A DNA stretch of 64,000 bases from Microvirga terricola (GCF_011777495.1 NZ_JAATJS010000003.1:372001-436000), one strand, 5' to 3'. Shown: positions 1-8,717, numbered from the stretch's first letter. Notes: a model not told the origin generated them from the sequence alone. Numbers and translations are program-made.

Positions 1-1
1 G

Positions 2-1135
2 ATCCGCTACGATCACTCCATGGAGCGCTATGAGAGGGCGTCCACGCAGACCTATGTTTCGCTGGCGGTTCTCAACGCCGGTCAGGCGGTGATCTTCTCC
101 ATCGGCATGATGCTTGTGATGATTTTGGCCGCGCAGGACATCATGGCGGGCCGCGCTTCCATCGGCAGCTTCGTGCTCGTCAACGCCATGCTGGTGCAGC
201 TCTACATCCCGCTGAACTTCATGGGGATGCTCTATCGCGAAATCAAACAGGCGCTCATCGATATCGACGACATGTTCAAGATCATCGATCGCAATCCCGA
301 GATCGAGGACAAGCCGCACGCCAAGCCGCTCCACATCTCTGAGGGCGTGGTGCGTTTCGAGGATGTGCACTTCTCCTACATTCCCGAGCGCCCGATCCTC
401 AAAGGCGTGTCCTTCGAGGTGCCCGCCGGGCACACCGTCGCCATCGTCGGTCCGTCGGGCGCGGGCAAGTCGACGATTTCGCGCCTTCTGTTCCGGTTCT
501 ATGAACCCGCGAGCGGACGCATCCTCATCGACGGTCAGAACATCGCCGACGTGCAGCAGGGGACCTTACGCAAAGCCATCGGCATGGTTCCGCAGGACAC
601 GGTGCTGTTCAACGACACCATTGGCTACAACGTCCAGTACGGCCGTTGGGACGCCGCCGCCGAAGACGTGAGGGAGGCAGCACGCCTCGCGCAGATCGAC
701 CGTTTCATCAGCAACCTGCCGGAAGGCTACGACACCTCGGTGGGCGAGCGCGGCCTGAAGCTGTCGGGCGGCGAGAAGCAGCGCGTCGCCATCGCCCGCA
801 CGATCCTCAAAGGCCCGCCGATCCTCGTTCTCGATGAGGCGACGTCGGCGCTCGACTCCTTTACCGAAAAGGAGATCCAGGACGCGCTCGACCGGGTCAG
901 CCAGGGGCGCACGACCCTCGTCATCGCCCACCGCCTGTCCACCATCGTCGGTGCGGACGAGATCATCGTTCTCGACCATGGCAGCATCGCTGAGCGCGGA
1001 ACCCATGCGGGCCTGCTCGCCTCCGGCGGGCTCTATGCCGCCATGTGGAACCGCCAGCGCGAAGCCGACGAGGCCCGCGAGGCCCTGAAACGCGCGGAAG
1101 AGGAAGAACTGAGCAAGGAGGCGGTGCCGGGTTGA
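2..1135 (+). CDS. Atm1-type ABC exporter, C-terminal part (5' truncated by window)
   Basis: Fused permease/ATPase half-transporter of the Atm1/HMT1 family, which exports glutathione-type thiol or metal conjugates from the cytoplasm. The frame is open from base 2, so the true start lies upstream. The visible part has the last transmembrane helices (about residues 12-65), the family linker ending in DMFKIIDRNPEI, then a complete ATPase domain: Walker A GPSGAGKST, signature LSGGEKQR, Walker B ILVLDEATSALD and the H-loop AHRLST. The tail is charged (EEEELSKE). It lies 54 bp upstream of psd, so co-transcription is plausible. The family is clear; the exact substrate is not shown by the sequence. 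Confidence 0.9.
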   Translation: MRYDHSMERYERASTQTYVSLAVLNAGQAVIFSIGMMLVMILAAQDIMAGRASIGSFVLVNAMLVQLYIPLNFMGMLYREIKQALIDIDDMFKIIDRNPEIEDKPHAKPLHISEGVVRFEDVHFSYIPERPILKGVSFEVPAGHTVAIVGPSGAGKSTISRLLFRFYEPASGRILIDGQNIADVQQGTLRKAIGMVPQDTVLFNDTIGYNVQYGRWDAAAEDVREAARLAQIDRFISNLPEGYDTSVGERGLKLSGGEKQRVAIARTILKGPPILVLDEATSALDSFTEKEIQDALDRVSQGRTTLVIAHRLSTIVGADEIIVLDHGSIAERGTHAGLLASGGLYAAMWNRQREADEAREALKRAEEEELSKEAVPG

Positions 1136-1189
1136 CGGAACCCGCGGCCCCTGCCATCCCCTCTTCCAAACCATTGAGGCTTCAAAAGA

Positions 1190-1891
1190 ATGAGCGACAT
1201 TCTGGATTCGATGCGCCGCATCTTCGTTCCCATCCACAAGGAGGGCTATCCCTTCATTCTGATCGCGCTCGCTGCGACGATCGTTTTGGGATTCCTGTGG
1301 TCGCCCTTGGGCTGGATCGGCACGATCCTCACGGTGTGGGTCTGCTACTTCTTCCGCGATCCGCCGCGCGTGACGCCGATCCGCGATGGCCTCGTGGTGT
1401 CGCCTGCCGACGGCAAGGTCAGCCTCATCACCACCGCCGTGCCTCCGGCCGAACTCGACCTGCCGAGTGAGCCGATGACCCGTATCTCGGTGTTCATGAA
1501 CGTGTTCGACTGCCACGTGAACCGGTCGCCGGTCGCGGGCCGCATCACCCAGATCCTCTATACGCCGGGCCTCTTCCTCAACGCCGAGCTCGACAAGGCG
1601 AGCGAGGACAATGAGCGCAACGCCCTCGTCATCGAGACGGGGGGGACCAAGATCGGCGTGGTGCAGATCGCGGGCCTCGTGGCGCGGCGCATCGTGTCCT
1701 TCGTCAAGGAAGGCGACAGCCTGAGCCCGGGTGAGCGCTTCGGCCTGATCCGCTTCGGCTCGCGGCTCGACATTTACGTGCCGCTCTCGACGCAGGTCCT
1801 CGTCGGCCTGGGCCAGACAGCGGTCGCGGGCGAGACGGTTCTGGCCGATCTGTCGGCCAAGGAACCGGCGCGCCAGCACCGGGTCGGCTAG
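1190..1891 (+). CDS. psd: Phosphatidylserine decarboxylase proenzyme
   Basis: Converts phosphatidylserine to phosphatidylethanolamine at the inner membrane. The 233-residue length fits the short alphaproteobacterial (PSD-A) form. An N-terminal hydrophobic stretch (about residues 20-50) anchors the protein. Residues [14 protein letters not shown] and [11 protein letters not shown] are family hallmarks. Self-cleavage should occur at Gly190-Ser191 in RFGSRLD, making the pyruvoyl cofactor on the small alpha chain. It is followed 41 bp later by pssA, the preceding step of the same pathway, so the pair forms a phospholipid operon. The start ATG has only a weak ribosome binding site. Confidence 0.96.
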   Translation: MSDILDSMRRIFVPIHKEGYPFILIALAATIVLGFLWSPLGWIGTILTVWVCYFFRDPPRVTPIRDGLVVSPADGKVSLITTAVPPAELDLPSEPMTRISVFMNVFDCHVNRSPVAGRITQILYTPGLFLNAELDKASEDNERNALVIETGGTKIGVVQIAGLVARRIVSFVKEGDSLSPGERFGLIRFGSRLDIYVPLSTQVLVGLGQTAVAGETVLADLSAKEPARQHRVG

Positions 1892-1932
1892 CGTCGCTTG
1901 CGGCTTCCCTGGGCTGAACCTAGAATCGCGCC

Positions 1933-2790
1933 ATGAGTGACCTTTTTCCGCCCTTCGCCCCGGACCCTAACGAGCCGCGTCGGCGTCTCTTCAAACCGGT
2001 GCCGTTTCGCGTGATCGTGCCCAACATCATCACGCTGATCGCGCTTTGCCTTGGCCTGACGGCCATCCGGCTGGCCTATGAAGGGCGGATGGTGCCGGCG
2101 GTCATCGCTATTGTCGCGGCGGCTGTGCTGGACGCGGTCGATGGCCGGGTCGCGCGGCTTTTGAAGGGCACGTCCCGGTTCGGGGCCGAGCTGGACTCGC
2201 TGGCGGACTTCGTCAATTTCGGCGTGACGCCCGCGCTCGTCCTCTACAGCTTCATACTGCATGAACTGAAGGCGCTCGGCTGGATCGCGGTTCTCGTCTT
2301 CGCCATCGCCATGGCGCTGCGCCTTGCGCGCTTCAACGTGATGCTGGACGATCCCGACCGGCCGGAATGGAAGAAAAACTTCTTCACGGGCATGCCCGCG
2401 CCCGCGGGCGCGCTGACGTCGATGCTGCCGCTCTATCTGTCCTTCCTTGGCGTTCCGATTGGTGCTCCGGCTGCGCCGATCGTGCTGGTCTATTTGCTCG
2501 GTCTTGCGTTCCTCATGGTCTCGACCATCCCGGTCTATTCCGGCAAGACCATAGGCAAATACGTGCCGCGCCATTGGGTGTTGCCGATTTTCGTCCTGTC
2601 AGTCGCGGCCTTCGGCCTGCTGGTCAGTTTCCCGTTCGAAGTGTTGACGGCTGTTACCATTCTCTTCCTCGCGACCATTCCGATCAGCGCGGCGCGCTAT
2701 CGCACGCTCGAAAGGGCGCACGCGGCCGAAATGGCAGGTCAGCCGAGCGAGTCGCAGCCGCTTGATTCAACCGGCCCCGGTTCCATCTGA
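1933..2790 (+). CDS. pssA: CDP-diacylglycerol--serine O-phosphatidyltransferase
   Basis: Makes phosphatidylserine from CDP-diacylglycerol and serine, feeding the adjacent decarboxylase. The CDP-alcohol phosphotransferase signature DG-x2-AR-x8-G-x3-D-x3-D is complete (DAVDGRVAR followed by GAELDSLAD, about residues 66-93). Several transmembrane helices follow, as expected of the type II (integral membrane) enzyme. The 285-residue length is normal. The C-terminal tail is hydrophilic. It is clearly partnered with psd by position and pathway. Confidence 0.95.
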   Translation: MSDLFPPFAPDPNEPRRRLFKPVPFRVIVPNIITLIALCLGLTAIRLAYEGRMVPAVIAIVAAAVLDAVDGRVARLLKGTSRFGAELDSLADFVNFGVTPALVLYSFILHELKALGWIAVLVFAIAMALRLARFNVMLDDPDRPEWKKNFFTGMPAPAGALTSMLPLYLSFLGVPIGAPAAPIVLVYLLGLAFLMVSTIPVYSGKTIGKYVPRHWVLPIFVLSVAAFGLLVSFPFEVLTAVTILFLATIPISAARYRTLERAHAAEMAGQPSESQPLDSTGPGSI

Positions 2791-2860
2791 CCGGGCGCGG
2801 GCGGCGTTTGCCGATCCGCCAAGAATGGGCCTCTCAGCCCGCAGTAGCGTGGAGATCATC

Positions 2861-3511
2861 GTGGCGTTTTCCTCCGAGGCATCGAGTCCCAGCTGGCGTC
2901 CGAAACTGGTTCTGGCTTCCGCATCGCCCCGCCGGCTCGCGCTGCTGCAGCAGGCCGGCATCGAGCCCGATGCGCTTCTGCCTTCCGATATCGACGAGAC
3001 GCCGTTCAAGGGCGAGCCTCCGAAGGATCTGGCCAAGCGCCTCTCCCGCCAGAAGGCCGAACTGGCCCTCCAAACCGCCCGCAACCGCGAAGAGCTGAAG
3101 GATGCCTTCATTCTGTCCGCCGACACCGTCGTCGTCGCTGGTGGACGCATTCTGCCGAAGGCGGAGGTGCTTGATGAGGCGGCGGCTTGCCTGCGCCTGC
3201 TCTCGGGCCGGGCGCACAAGGTCTTCACGTCCATCTCTCTGGTGACGCCCAAGAACACGATTCGCGACCGTCTCGTGGAAACCCGCGTGCGCTTCAAGCG
3301 CCTCTCGCGGGAGGAGTTCGAGCGCTATCTCGCCTCCGGCGAGTGGCGCGGCAAGGCCGGAGGCTATGCGATCCAAGGATTAGCAGGCACGTTCGTGATC
3401 AAGCTCGTCGGCTCCTATACCAACGTGGTGGGTCTGCCCCTCTATGAGACCGTCGCTCTTCTGGACGGGGAGGGGTATCCGGTCCGATTCACCTGGCTCA
3501 ACGCGGCTTAA
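2861..3511 (+). CDS. maf: Maf-like nucleoside triphosphate pyrophosphatase
   Basis: House-cleaning nucleotide pyrophosphatase of the Maf/HAM1-like fold that hydrolyses non-canonical or modified NTPs. Family hallmarks are visible: LASASPRR near the N terminus, the D-E-T of SDIDETP, SADTVV, and [13 protein letters not shown]. The frame opens at 2762, but I choose the GTG at 2861. It has GGAG six bases upstream, gives a 216-residue protein of normal Maf length, and removes an unusual overlap with pssA. It sits just upstream of yacG, a common alphaproteobacterial arrangement. Confidence 0.9.
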   Translation: MAFSSEASSPSWRPKLVLASASPRRLALLQQAGIEPDALLPSDIDETPFKGEPPKDLAKRLSRQKAELALQTARNREELKDAFILSADTVVVAGGRILPKAEVLDEAAACLRLLSGRAHKVFTSISLVTPKNTIRDRLVETRVRFKRLSREEFERYLASGEWRGKAGGYAIQGLAGTFVIKLVGSYTNVVGLPLYETVALLDGEGYPVRFTWLNAA

Positions 3512-3529
3512 GCGCCGAGGATCGCCACA

Positions 3530-3730
3530 ATGATGCCCGCCAACGAGAACAAGCCCCTTTCATCCGCTGGAAAATGCCCGGTTTGTGGCAAGCCCACGCA
3601 AGCGGAATTTCGCCCCTTCTGCTCCAAGCGCTGCGCGGACGTGGACCTCAATCGCTGGCTTTCCGGGGGCTACGCCATCCCAGCCGTCGAGGACGACGAA
3701 GACCGCGACGAGGACGACCGGGAAGCCTGA
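3530..3730 (+). CDS. yacG: DNA gyrase inhibitor / zinc-binding protein YacG
   Basis: Small zinc-ribbon protein of 66 residues. In Escherichia coli the homologue binds GyrB and inhibits gyrase. The zinc ligands CPVCGKP and FCSKRCADVDL form the typical C-x2-C...C-x3-C pattern, followed by the family motif LNRWLSGGYAIP. The tail is very acidic (EDDEDRDEDD). It lies 18 bp after maf. Two Met codons start the frame; either could be used, with GAGGA upstream. Confidence 0.92.
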   Translation: MMPANENKPLSSAGKCPVCGKPTQAEFRPFCSKRCADVDLNRWLSGGYAIPAVEDDEDRDEDDREA

Positions 3731-3764
3731 TCGAATTTTCCTCAAACTTGTCGCTCAAGACCGC

Positions 3765-3793
3765 TGGACATGCGCTCCAGGTCTGACTATACA
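3765..3793 (+). promoter_or_regulatory. Sigma-70-type promoter for tRNA-Phe
   Basis: TGGACA (3765-3770), a 17-bp spacer, and TATACA (3788-3793) sit about 40 bp before the tRNA. Both boxes match the housekeeping consensus at five of six positions. Predicted from sequence only. Confidence 0.55.
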
Positions 3794-3834
3794 ACCGGCC
3801 TCTGACGCGCACGGCCTCTGGCCGACGCCCGGAT

Positions 3835-3910
3835 GCCCAGGTAGCTCAGTTGGTAGAGCATGCGACTGAAAATCGCAGTGTCGGTGGTTCGATTCCGCCC
3901 CTGGGCACCA
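3835..3910 (+). tRNA. tRNA-Phe (GAA)
   Basis: A full 76-base cloverleaf with encoded CCA. Acceptor arms GCCCAGG and CCTGGGC pair, the D-loop contains GTAGCTCAGTTGG, and the T-arm is GGTTCGATTCC. The anticodon stem TGCGA/TCGCA holds the loop CTGAAAA, giving anticodon GAA for phenylalanine. Confidence 0.98.
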
Positions 3911-4008
3911 CTCTTTCTTTCCCCTGGCATAAGATTATTTAGCCTCTGATCGGAGCATCCTGATCGGGTCGGCGTGTTTCTTTTCGCCCGATTTTGGGGA
4001 AGAGGACC

Positions 4009-4473
4009 ATGAGCCGCTGGATAAGAAATTTCGCGCTGTCCTGCGCCTTCGCAGCATTCATGGCGGCGTGCGCCAGCCCCGGCCTGGTCGAGATATCGAC
4101 CTATATCGGCGTTGCGCCGACACAGGTGAACACGAGCTGCCATGGCGGCTACGAAGTCTTCGACAAAAAGGACGAACACCGCCTTCTCATCAGGCCCTAT
4201 GCCTTAAGCCTGATGGCCAACGGGGTGTGCAGGAGCCAACGCGGATTGCCTCGACTGACGAGCCTACCCGGCGTGTGGTATGCGGAGCCCGCGCAAGAAT
4301 ATCTCACGATGCAGGGCAGTGAATCGGTTCCGCTTGCCTCCCGTCGCTACGGGTGCCGGTTGACCGCCGGCATGGGGTTGACCGCTTCGCACTCGGAGTT
4401 CTGGTACCAGTGCGCGCCTTCGGCAAGTCAGGCTGCTCCACCGGTGGGAATCATCATCCTTCCATCGCAATGA
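4009..4473 (+). CDS. Putative lipoprotein of unknown function
   Basis: A 154-residue secreted protein. The N terminus MSRWIRNF is followed by a hydrophobic stretch and a lipobox ending in MAAC, so it should be lipidated and anchored to the outer or inner membrane. The mature part contains four further Cys residues, suggesting disulfide bonds in the periplasm. I recognise no domain. The frame opens at a TTG (3994), but the ATG at 4009 has AAGAGGA immediately upstream and yields a clean signal peptide. It follows tRNA-Phe with no clear partner. Confidence 0.7.
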   Translation: MSRWIRNFALSCAFAAFMAACASPGLVEISTYIGVAPTQVNTSCHGGYEVFDKKDEHRLLIRPYALSLMANGVCRSQRGLPRLTSLPGVWYAEPAQEYLTMQGSESVPLASRRYGCRLTAGMGLTASHSEFWYQCAPSASQAAPPVGIIILPSQ

Positions 4474-4719
4474 TGAAAGCGACGCAGCAAAGCCAGCGCG
4501 CTCACTTTCGGCGCAGCCGCCACATTGATCGTCCGGACGAAACCAGCCGAGGCTGAAACCGTTCCCCCGATGTCCCTTTGCTAGTCGCAAGATCGCTTAA
4601 CGGATGACTCCATAAGCAATTGCCTAGCCGAGTGAAAATTCATCGCCGACCGTGGCGTTTTAATGCGTTGCCTCGTCGTGACCGCCGGGTTCGGCCTTCT
4701 CCTTCAGCGGAGGAAGATC

Positions 4720-5898
4720 ATGCCCACCAATCTCGTCTCACTTGTCATGCAATTCCTGACGCCGGACATGATCGGCAAGATCGCGTCGACTTTCGGCCTC
4801 GACCGTAGTGCGACCGGTCGGGCCATCACTGCCGCGGTGCCGGCGCTTCTCGGCGGCTTCATGAAAAGCACTGAGACGTCCGAGGGCGCCAACAGACTGT
4901 ATGACGCGGTCTCGCGGCAGCCGCCGGGCTTCCTGGATGGTCTATCCAGCATGCTCGGCACCCCGAGTCAGGCCGCGACGTCGGAAAGCGGTACGGCCAT
5001 GCTCTCGTCACTTCTCGGCGGTTCGACCACGCAGAGTCTTGCCGGTGCAATCGCGCGATTTGCCAGAATCGACCCCAACTCCGCTTCGCCTTTGATGGGG
5101 CTTCTCGGCTCCGTGGTGACTGGAGCGCTCGCGAAAGAGACCAGCTCTAGCCGTCTCGACGCGTCGGGTCTGTCCGACCTGTTGGCCGCGCAGAAGGGAA
5201 ACATTCAGGCAGCGCTCCCATCGGGCTTCTCCGACATTCTGCGCAGCTCCCGCTTGTTGAGCGACGTTACCGGCGTGACCGGCGAGGCCCAGCGAGCGGC
5301 GAGCACGGCGGCAGAAGCCGCGCGTTATTCCGCGCAACGCGCCGCTCTGACGCAACAAGCGCGCTGGCAGTATTGGGCGATTCCCGCGGCAATCGTCCTC
5401 GCCGCGTTGTGGTGGCTGTACGGCAGCCGGATGACGCCGAACGTCACCGAGCAAGCTCAAACGACGCAGCCACAGCAGGTCGAGCGTCCTGCAACAACGG
5501 GAGCGCTTCCTTCGGCCGAGCAGATGAAGGCGCGTACCGATCAGGCGATGGCGGCGCTGCGGAACATCGCGGGCGGTACAGAGATCGCGAACCAGGCCAC
5601 TTCTGCGCTCGATGCGGTGAAAACGTCTTTGAGCGGCATCACCGATACGGCGACTGCTCAAGCGGCGCTTCCGAGACTCATCGAGGAGCAGGCGCAGATG
5701 GACCGCATCCGCAATCTCGTCGGCGCGCTTCCCGCAGATGGCCGGAGTGCTCTCGCGACGATTGCCGCGGCCAATATGCCCGCTCTCAACGAGCAGATCG
5801 CGCGGGTGCTTGCCATTCCTGGCGTGGCTGAGATTTTGAAAGGGCCGATGGACGGATTACGCGCCAATCTCGCGACGCTGACGAAGAGCCCTGCTTAG
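4720..5898 (+). CDS. DUF937-domain membrane protein
   Basis: A 392-residue protein whose first 180 residues match the DUF937 pattern: helical repeats rich in LLGG and GLDRSATGRAI, and LLGSVVTGAL. A single transmembrane segment (YWAIPAAIVLAALWWLYG) lies near residue 225. It is followed by a Gln/Thr-rich linker and an Ala-rich helical domain resembling a periplasmic BON/OmpA-type linker, although no such motif is complete. I chose the ATG at 4720 because GGAGGAAG lies just upstream. It converges with a second DUF937 protein (YidB-like), a pairing that hints at related but unknown roles. Confidence 0.75.
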   Translation: MPTNLVSLVMQFLTPDMIGKIASTFGLDRSATGRAITAAVPALLGGFMKSTETSEGANRLYDAVSRQPPGFLDGLSSMLGTPSQAATSESGTAMLSSLLGGSTTQSLAGAIARFARIDPNSASPLMGLLGSVVTGALAKETSSSRLDASGLSDLLAAQKGNIQAALPSGFSDILRSSRLLSDVTGVTGEAQRAASTAAEAARYSAQRAALTQQARWQYWAIPAAIVLAALWWLYGSRMTPNVTEQAQTTQPQQVERPATTGALPSAEQMKARTDQAMAALRNIAGGTEIANQATSALDAVKTSLSGITDTATAQAALPRLIEEQAQMDRIRNLVGALPADGRSALATIAAANMPALNEQIARVLAIPGVAEILKGPMDGLRANLATLTKSPA

Positions 5899-5911
5899 TC
5901 TCACTGCATCA

Positions 5912-5946
5912 GGTCGGCTTTGAGAATGCAATTCCCAAAGCCGACC
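5912..5946. terminator. Bidirectional hairpin between two DUF937 genes
   Basis: Perfect 11-bp stem GGTCGGCTTTG / CAAAGCCGACC with a 13-base loop, lying in the 62-bp gap between convergent genes. It lacks a clear T-run, so strength as an intrinsic terminator is uncertain. Confidence 0.55.
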
Positions 5947-5960
5947 GCCGATCCCGTGAT

Positions 5961-6455
5961 TCACCACCGTGCCGCTTCCTGCTCTGTCGGCATGCGACCT
6001 TGTGGGGTCAGCTTGTCGACCACTTGGGGCAGAACCTGCGAAAGACCATTCAACAGCTGATCGACAGGTAAACCCGTCTGCTGTTGCAACCGATTGATGA
6101 CGTCCGGCCCCAGTACGTTTTGCAGCTGATCGGAGGAAATGGGTTTGTTCTCGCCGGGCCCGATCCAGGAATTGACGGCGTCGCCCTGACCGCTCCTGGT
6201 GAATTGTTCGACCAGCCCGCCGAGGCCCGTGAGGCTTGGGAGGCCAGCGAGCATGCCGCTGGTGATTTTGCCTTGGCTGTCATCGGCCTGCGGTTCCTGG
6301 CCCGCTTCCGGCTGCGCCGCCTTCGGGCTCAGGTAGTGTTGCGCGGCCTTCGCCGCCATCAGAAGGAGGGCAGCCTTGATGACCGGCGACATCGAACTCG
6401 ACCCGCCGCTCTGCGATCCGCTCAATCCTCCGAGCACTTGATCAAGTAGTCCCAT
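5961..6455 (-). CDS. YidB family protein (DUF937)
   Basis: A 164-residue YidB-like protein of unknown biochemical role. The start MGLLDQVLGGLSG, a central hydrophobic helix, and GGLVEQFTRSGQGDAVNSWIGPGENKPISSDQLQNVLG are typical of the family, as is the C-terminal VVDKLTPQG. A strong ribosome binding site (AAAGGAGG) precedes the ATG. It converges with the larger DUF937 protein and is divergent from the LuxR gene. Confidence 0.9.
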   Translation of the reverse strand: MGLLDQVLGGLSGSQSGGSSSMSPVIKAALLLMAAKAAQHYLSPKAAQPEAGQEPQADDSQGKITSGMLAGLPSLTGLGGLVEQFTRSGQGDAVNSWIGPGENKPISSDQLQNVLGPDVINRLQQQTGLPVDQLLNGLSQVLPQVVDKLTPQGRMPTEQEAARW

Positions 6456-6721
6456 CTCACCCCTCCTTTGGTCGAGCCGCGAACGCGACTTTCCGCTGCG
6501 CTTTCAACGCTCGAGGCCGCGAATGGGTCGTTCGCTGGGCGGCCGCAAAAAAGAGTGGCGATGGGAGGGGCGTTGCGCTTCCGCGGTAGCCCTGAAGAGC
6601 CGTTGTCTTGGGCGAGAACTTCAAGTTCCCCAGAGGTTTGCGGGAGGCCAGCAGCAGAACTCTGCGTCATGTTGACACGGGCCTTCGGCTCTGCCGATAT
6701 GTTCTAGCGTAGTCTCTTGCG

Positions 6722-7465
6722 GTGCTGACGATGGCTGGCGGGAATAGTCAGGCGGATATCGTTTTCGAGTTTGTCGAGGCTTGCGAGAGTTTCAAATCGG
6801 TCGATGAGGTTTTGAGCGCCTTGCGCACGCGGGCGGATGATCTCGGCTTCGCCCATTTCATCGTGACCGGTCTTCCACTGCCCAATCGTCCGCTGGAGCC
6901 GCTCGTTCTCCTCAATTCATGGCCGGCGGGCTGGTTCGACCGTTACATCTCCCGCGACTATTTCCGCGTGGACCCTATCGGCCAGCAGGCGCTGGCCACG
7001 AGCACGCCTTTTAAATGGGGCCATGCGGCGGAGCGGGGTGAGCGGGTCTCCGCCAGGACAATGATGGGCGAGGCCGTCGAGTTCGGGCTGACGGACGGTT
7101 TCTGTGTGCCGATCTACACCGCCACCGGCTGGCAATCCGCCATCAGCTTCGCGAGCCCTCATCGCCTGGACATGGGCCCGAGGGATCTTGCCGCGGCGCA
7201 TCTTTTGGCAATCACGGCGCACGGTCGACTCAGAGTGCTTCTGGGCGAGGAGCGCCTTATCCGGCAAAGACTGACGCCGCGTGAGCGGGAGGTTCTGACC
7301 TGGGCGGCGGCCGGTAAGAGCGCCTGGGAGACGTCGTGCATCCTGTCGATTTCCGAGGCGACGGTCATCACGCATCTCGACAACGTGCGCCGCAAGCTCA
7401 ACGTCGCCAACACCACGCAGGCCGTCGCCGTCGCTCTCCAGACGGGCGAACTGCAACCGTACTGA
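6722..7465 (+). CDS. LuxR-family autoinducer-binding transcriptional regulator
   Basis: Quorum-sensing receptor of 247 residues. The N-terminal acyl-homoserine-lactone domain keeps the residues conserved in TraR/LuxR ligand pockets: WFDRY, DP in FRVDPIG, W in FKWGH and G in GLTDGF. The C-terminal LuxR helix-turn-helix begins LTPREREVLTWAAAGKS and includes ISEATVITHLDNVRRKLNV. The start is a GTG at 6722, with an ATG three codons later also possible. It lies 61-70 bp upstream of the luxI homologue, so the pair is a complete signalling module. The acyl side chain cannot be read from sequence. Confidence 0.93.
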   Translation: MLTMAGGNSQADIVFEFVEACESFKSVDEVLSALRTRADDLGFAHFIVTGLPLPNRPLEPLVLLNSWPAGWFDRYISRDYFRVDPIGQQALATSTPFKWGHAAERGERVSARTMMGEAVEFGLTDGFCVPIYTATGWQSAISFASPHRLDMGPRDLAAAHLLAITAHGRLRVLLGEERLIRQRLTPREREVLTWAAAGKSAWETSCILSISEATVITHLDNVRRKLNVANTTQAVAVALQTGELQPY

Positions 7466-7473
7466 CCTCCTAA

Positions 7474-7513
7474 GATCTTCGGATAGGCAAGAGCCGCCCG
7501 CGACCGAAAGATC
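7474..7513. promoter_or_regulatory. Imperfect inverted repeat between luxR and luxI
   Basis: GATCTTCGG (7474-7482) faces CCGAAAGATC (7504-7513) across a 21-base loop in the short luxR-luxI gap. It could be a weak hairpin controlling read-through or a binding site for the LuxR protein. It does not resemble the classical 20-bp lux box. Confidence 0.3.
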
Positions 7514-7535
7514 CTCCAATCAGAGTTTGGGGGGC

Positions 7536-8210
7536 ATGATGGTCAGAGTGCATGTGGTCTCTCGGGAAAACGTTGCCGATTACGCCGAGGAGATGAACGC
7601 CTATTACCGCTGGCGCCACCTCGTCTATGTCGAGGAGCGGGGTTGGGAAGACCTGCGGCGCGCAGATGGCCTTGAGCGCGACCAGTTCGATACCGACAAC
7701 ACGGTTCATCTTCTCGCCCTCGACGGTTCGGAATTCGTCGGTGCATCGCGGATGCTGCCGATGTCCGAGCCCACGCTCCTGAGCGAAATCTTTCCCAACC
7801 TTGTCGAGCGCGAGCCGGTGCCGCGGGATGCTGAGACAATCGAATGGACACGTATGTTCGTCGTGCCCGCCCGCCGGACGGGGCAAGGCCCGAGATCCGT
7901 GGCAGGAGCGCTGTTTTGCGGCGTCATGGAATATTGCCTGTCCGTCGGCGCGCGCCGCGTTGGCGGCGTGATGGAGACGTTCTGGCTGCCGCGCTGGCAA
8001 CGCTTCGGCTGGACGGCGAAGCCCATGGGATTGCCACGGGATATCGGTGGGTCGATGACGCTTGCCGCTTTCGTGGATGTCGATCAGCGCGCGCTGGAAG
8101 GTGTTCGCGCGGCGACGGGCTGGACTGAATCGGTTTTAACTTGGAGCAAGGAGACGCATGATGGACGCAGACAAGCTTTCGGAACAGAACCCTTCCGAAA
8201 AGCGGGTTAG
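7536..8210 (+). CDS. LuxI-family acyl-homoserine-lactone synthase
   Basis: Makes the diffusible lactone signal from S-adenosylmethionine and an acyl carrier. The invariant residues of the family are present: R and W in YRWRHLVYVEERGW, D-x2-D in RDQFD, R in GASRMLP, and E-x2-R in IEWTRMFV. Length is 224 residues from the ATG at 7536; a TTG at 7527 and an ATG at 7539 are alternatives. The protein ends with an unusual charged tail (HDGRRQAFGTEPFRKAG) because the last 53 bases also encode the start of the next ORF. It is probably autoregulated with the upstream LuxR. Confidence 0.93.
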   Translation: MMVRVHVVSRENVADYAEEMNAYYRWRHLVYVEERGWEDLRRADGLERDQFDTDNTVHLLALDGSEFVGASRMLPMSEPTLLSEIFPNLVEREPVPRDAETIEWTRMFVVPARRTGQGPRSVAGALFCGVMEYCLSVGARRVGGVMETFWLPRWQRFGWTAKPMGLPRDIGGSMTLAAFVDVDQRALEGVRAATGWTESVLTWSKETHDGRRQAFGTEPFRKAG

Positions 8211-8400
8211 ACGCGGCGAGGGGCATTTTTCGGACTTCAGCCGTGATGAACGTCTGTCTGTCAACTTGCTCGAGATCGCCGCCAAGCTGGTTTCGATGAA
8301 GAGTGTGCTCACCGAGCGCGACTTCCAACGCCTGCCGCACCTGCGCGCTCTTCTCAATGCCGCGGACGGTTTGGTGGACGATCTCGGCTATAGCGATTGA
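8158..8400 (+). CDS. Small protein overlapping the 3' end of luxI
   Basis: An 80-residue ORF that starts inside luxI (53-bp overlap, different frame) with a good ribosome binding site (AAGGAG) seven bases before the ATG. The protein is charged and helical (RLSVNLLEIAAKLVSMKSVL, then LTERDFQRLPHLRALLNAADGLVDDLGY), with no Cys and no membrane segment. I recognise no family. Its position and size recall CinS, the small anti-repressor co-translated with CinI in Rhizobium, but I cannot show homology. A terminator follows directly, so it is the last gene of the quorum-sensing transcript. Confidence 0.75.
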   Translation: MMDADKLSEQNPSEKRVRRGEGHFSDFSRDERLSVNLLEIAAKLVSMKSVLTERDFQRLPHLRALLNAADGLVDDLGYSD

Positions 8401-8413
8401 ACTCAGTCACAAC

Positions 8414-8461
8414 AGCGGTCCCGCTCTGACACGGATGTCAGGCCGGGACCGCTTCTGTTTT
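8414..8461 (+). terminator. Intrinsic terminator of the luxI operon
   Basis: Long hairpin with outer stem AGCGGTCCC (8414-8422) / GGGACCGCT (8445-8453), inner stem CTGACA / TGTCAG around a CGGA tetraloop, and a TCTGTTTT tract. Confidence 0.85.
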
Positions 8462-8501
8462 CCGCCGTTATCATGCCAGTAGGCTCCACCGGAGGCGCTT
8501 C

Positions 8502-8717
8502 ATGTCAGGCAGGCGATTCAACGTCGGCGACCATGTGACCTGGAATTCCGAGGCCGGCCACGTCACGGGGCATATCGTCAAGGTTCACACACAGAACGTG
8601 AACTACAAGGGCTATATCCATCACGCGAGCGAGGATGAGCCCCAGTACGAGATCAAGAGCGACAAGACGGACCACATCGCCCTGCACAAGGGTTCGGCGC
8701 TCCGCAAGATCACGTGA
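8502..8717 (+). CDS. DUF2945 (HVA1/Tudor-like) small protein
   Basis: A 71-residue protein with the DUF2945 signature: F-x-VGDHVTWNSEAGHVTGHIVKV near the start, and EPQYEIKSDKTDHIALHKGSALRKI at the end. These small beta-barrels are common in Rhizobiales; no activity is established. A GGAGG lies a few bases before the ATG. It is separated from the luxI operon by a terminator and so has its own promoter or is read from a weak one. Confidence 0.88.
   Translation: MSGRRFNVGDHVTWNSEAGHVTGHIVKVHTQNVNYKGYIHHASEDEPQYEIKSDKTDHIALHKGSALRKIT

Noticed and set aside
566-1879. 437-codon frame on the minus strand opposite the Atm1 transporter and psd
   Set aside because: Spans two conserved plus-strand genes and encodes low-complexity sequence.
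6616-6628. Dyad GAACTTCAAGTTC upstream of the LuxR gene as a lux box
   Set aside because: Too short and unlike the 20-bp lux-box pattern; may be chance.
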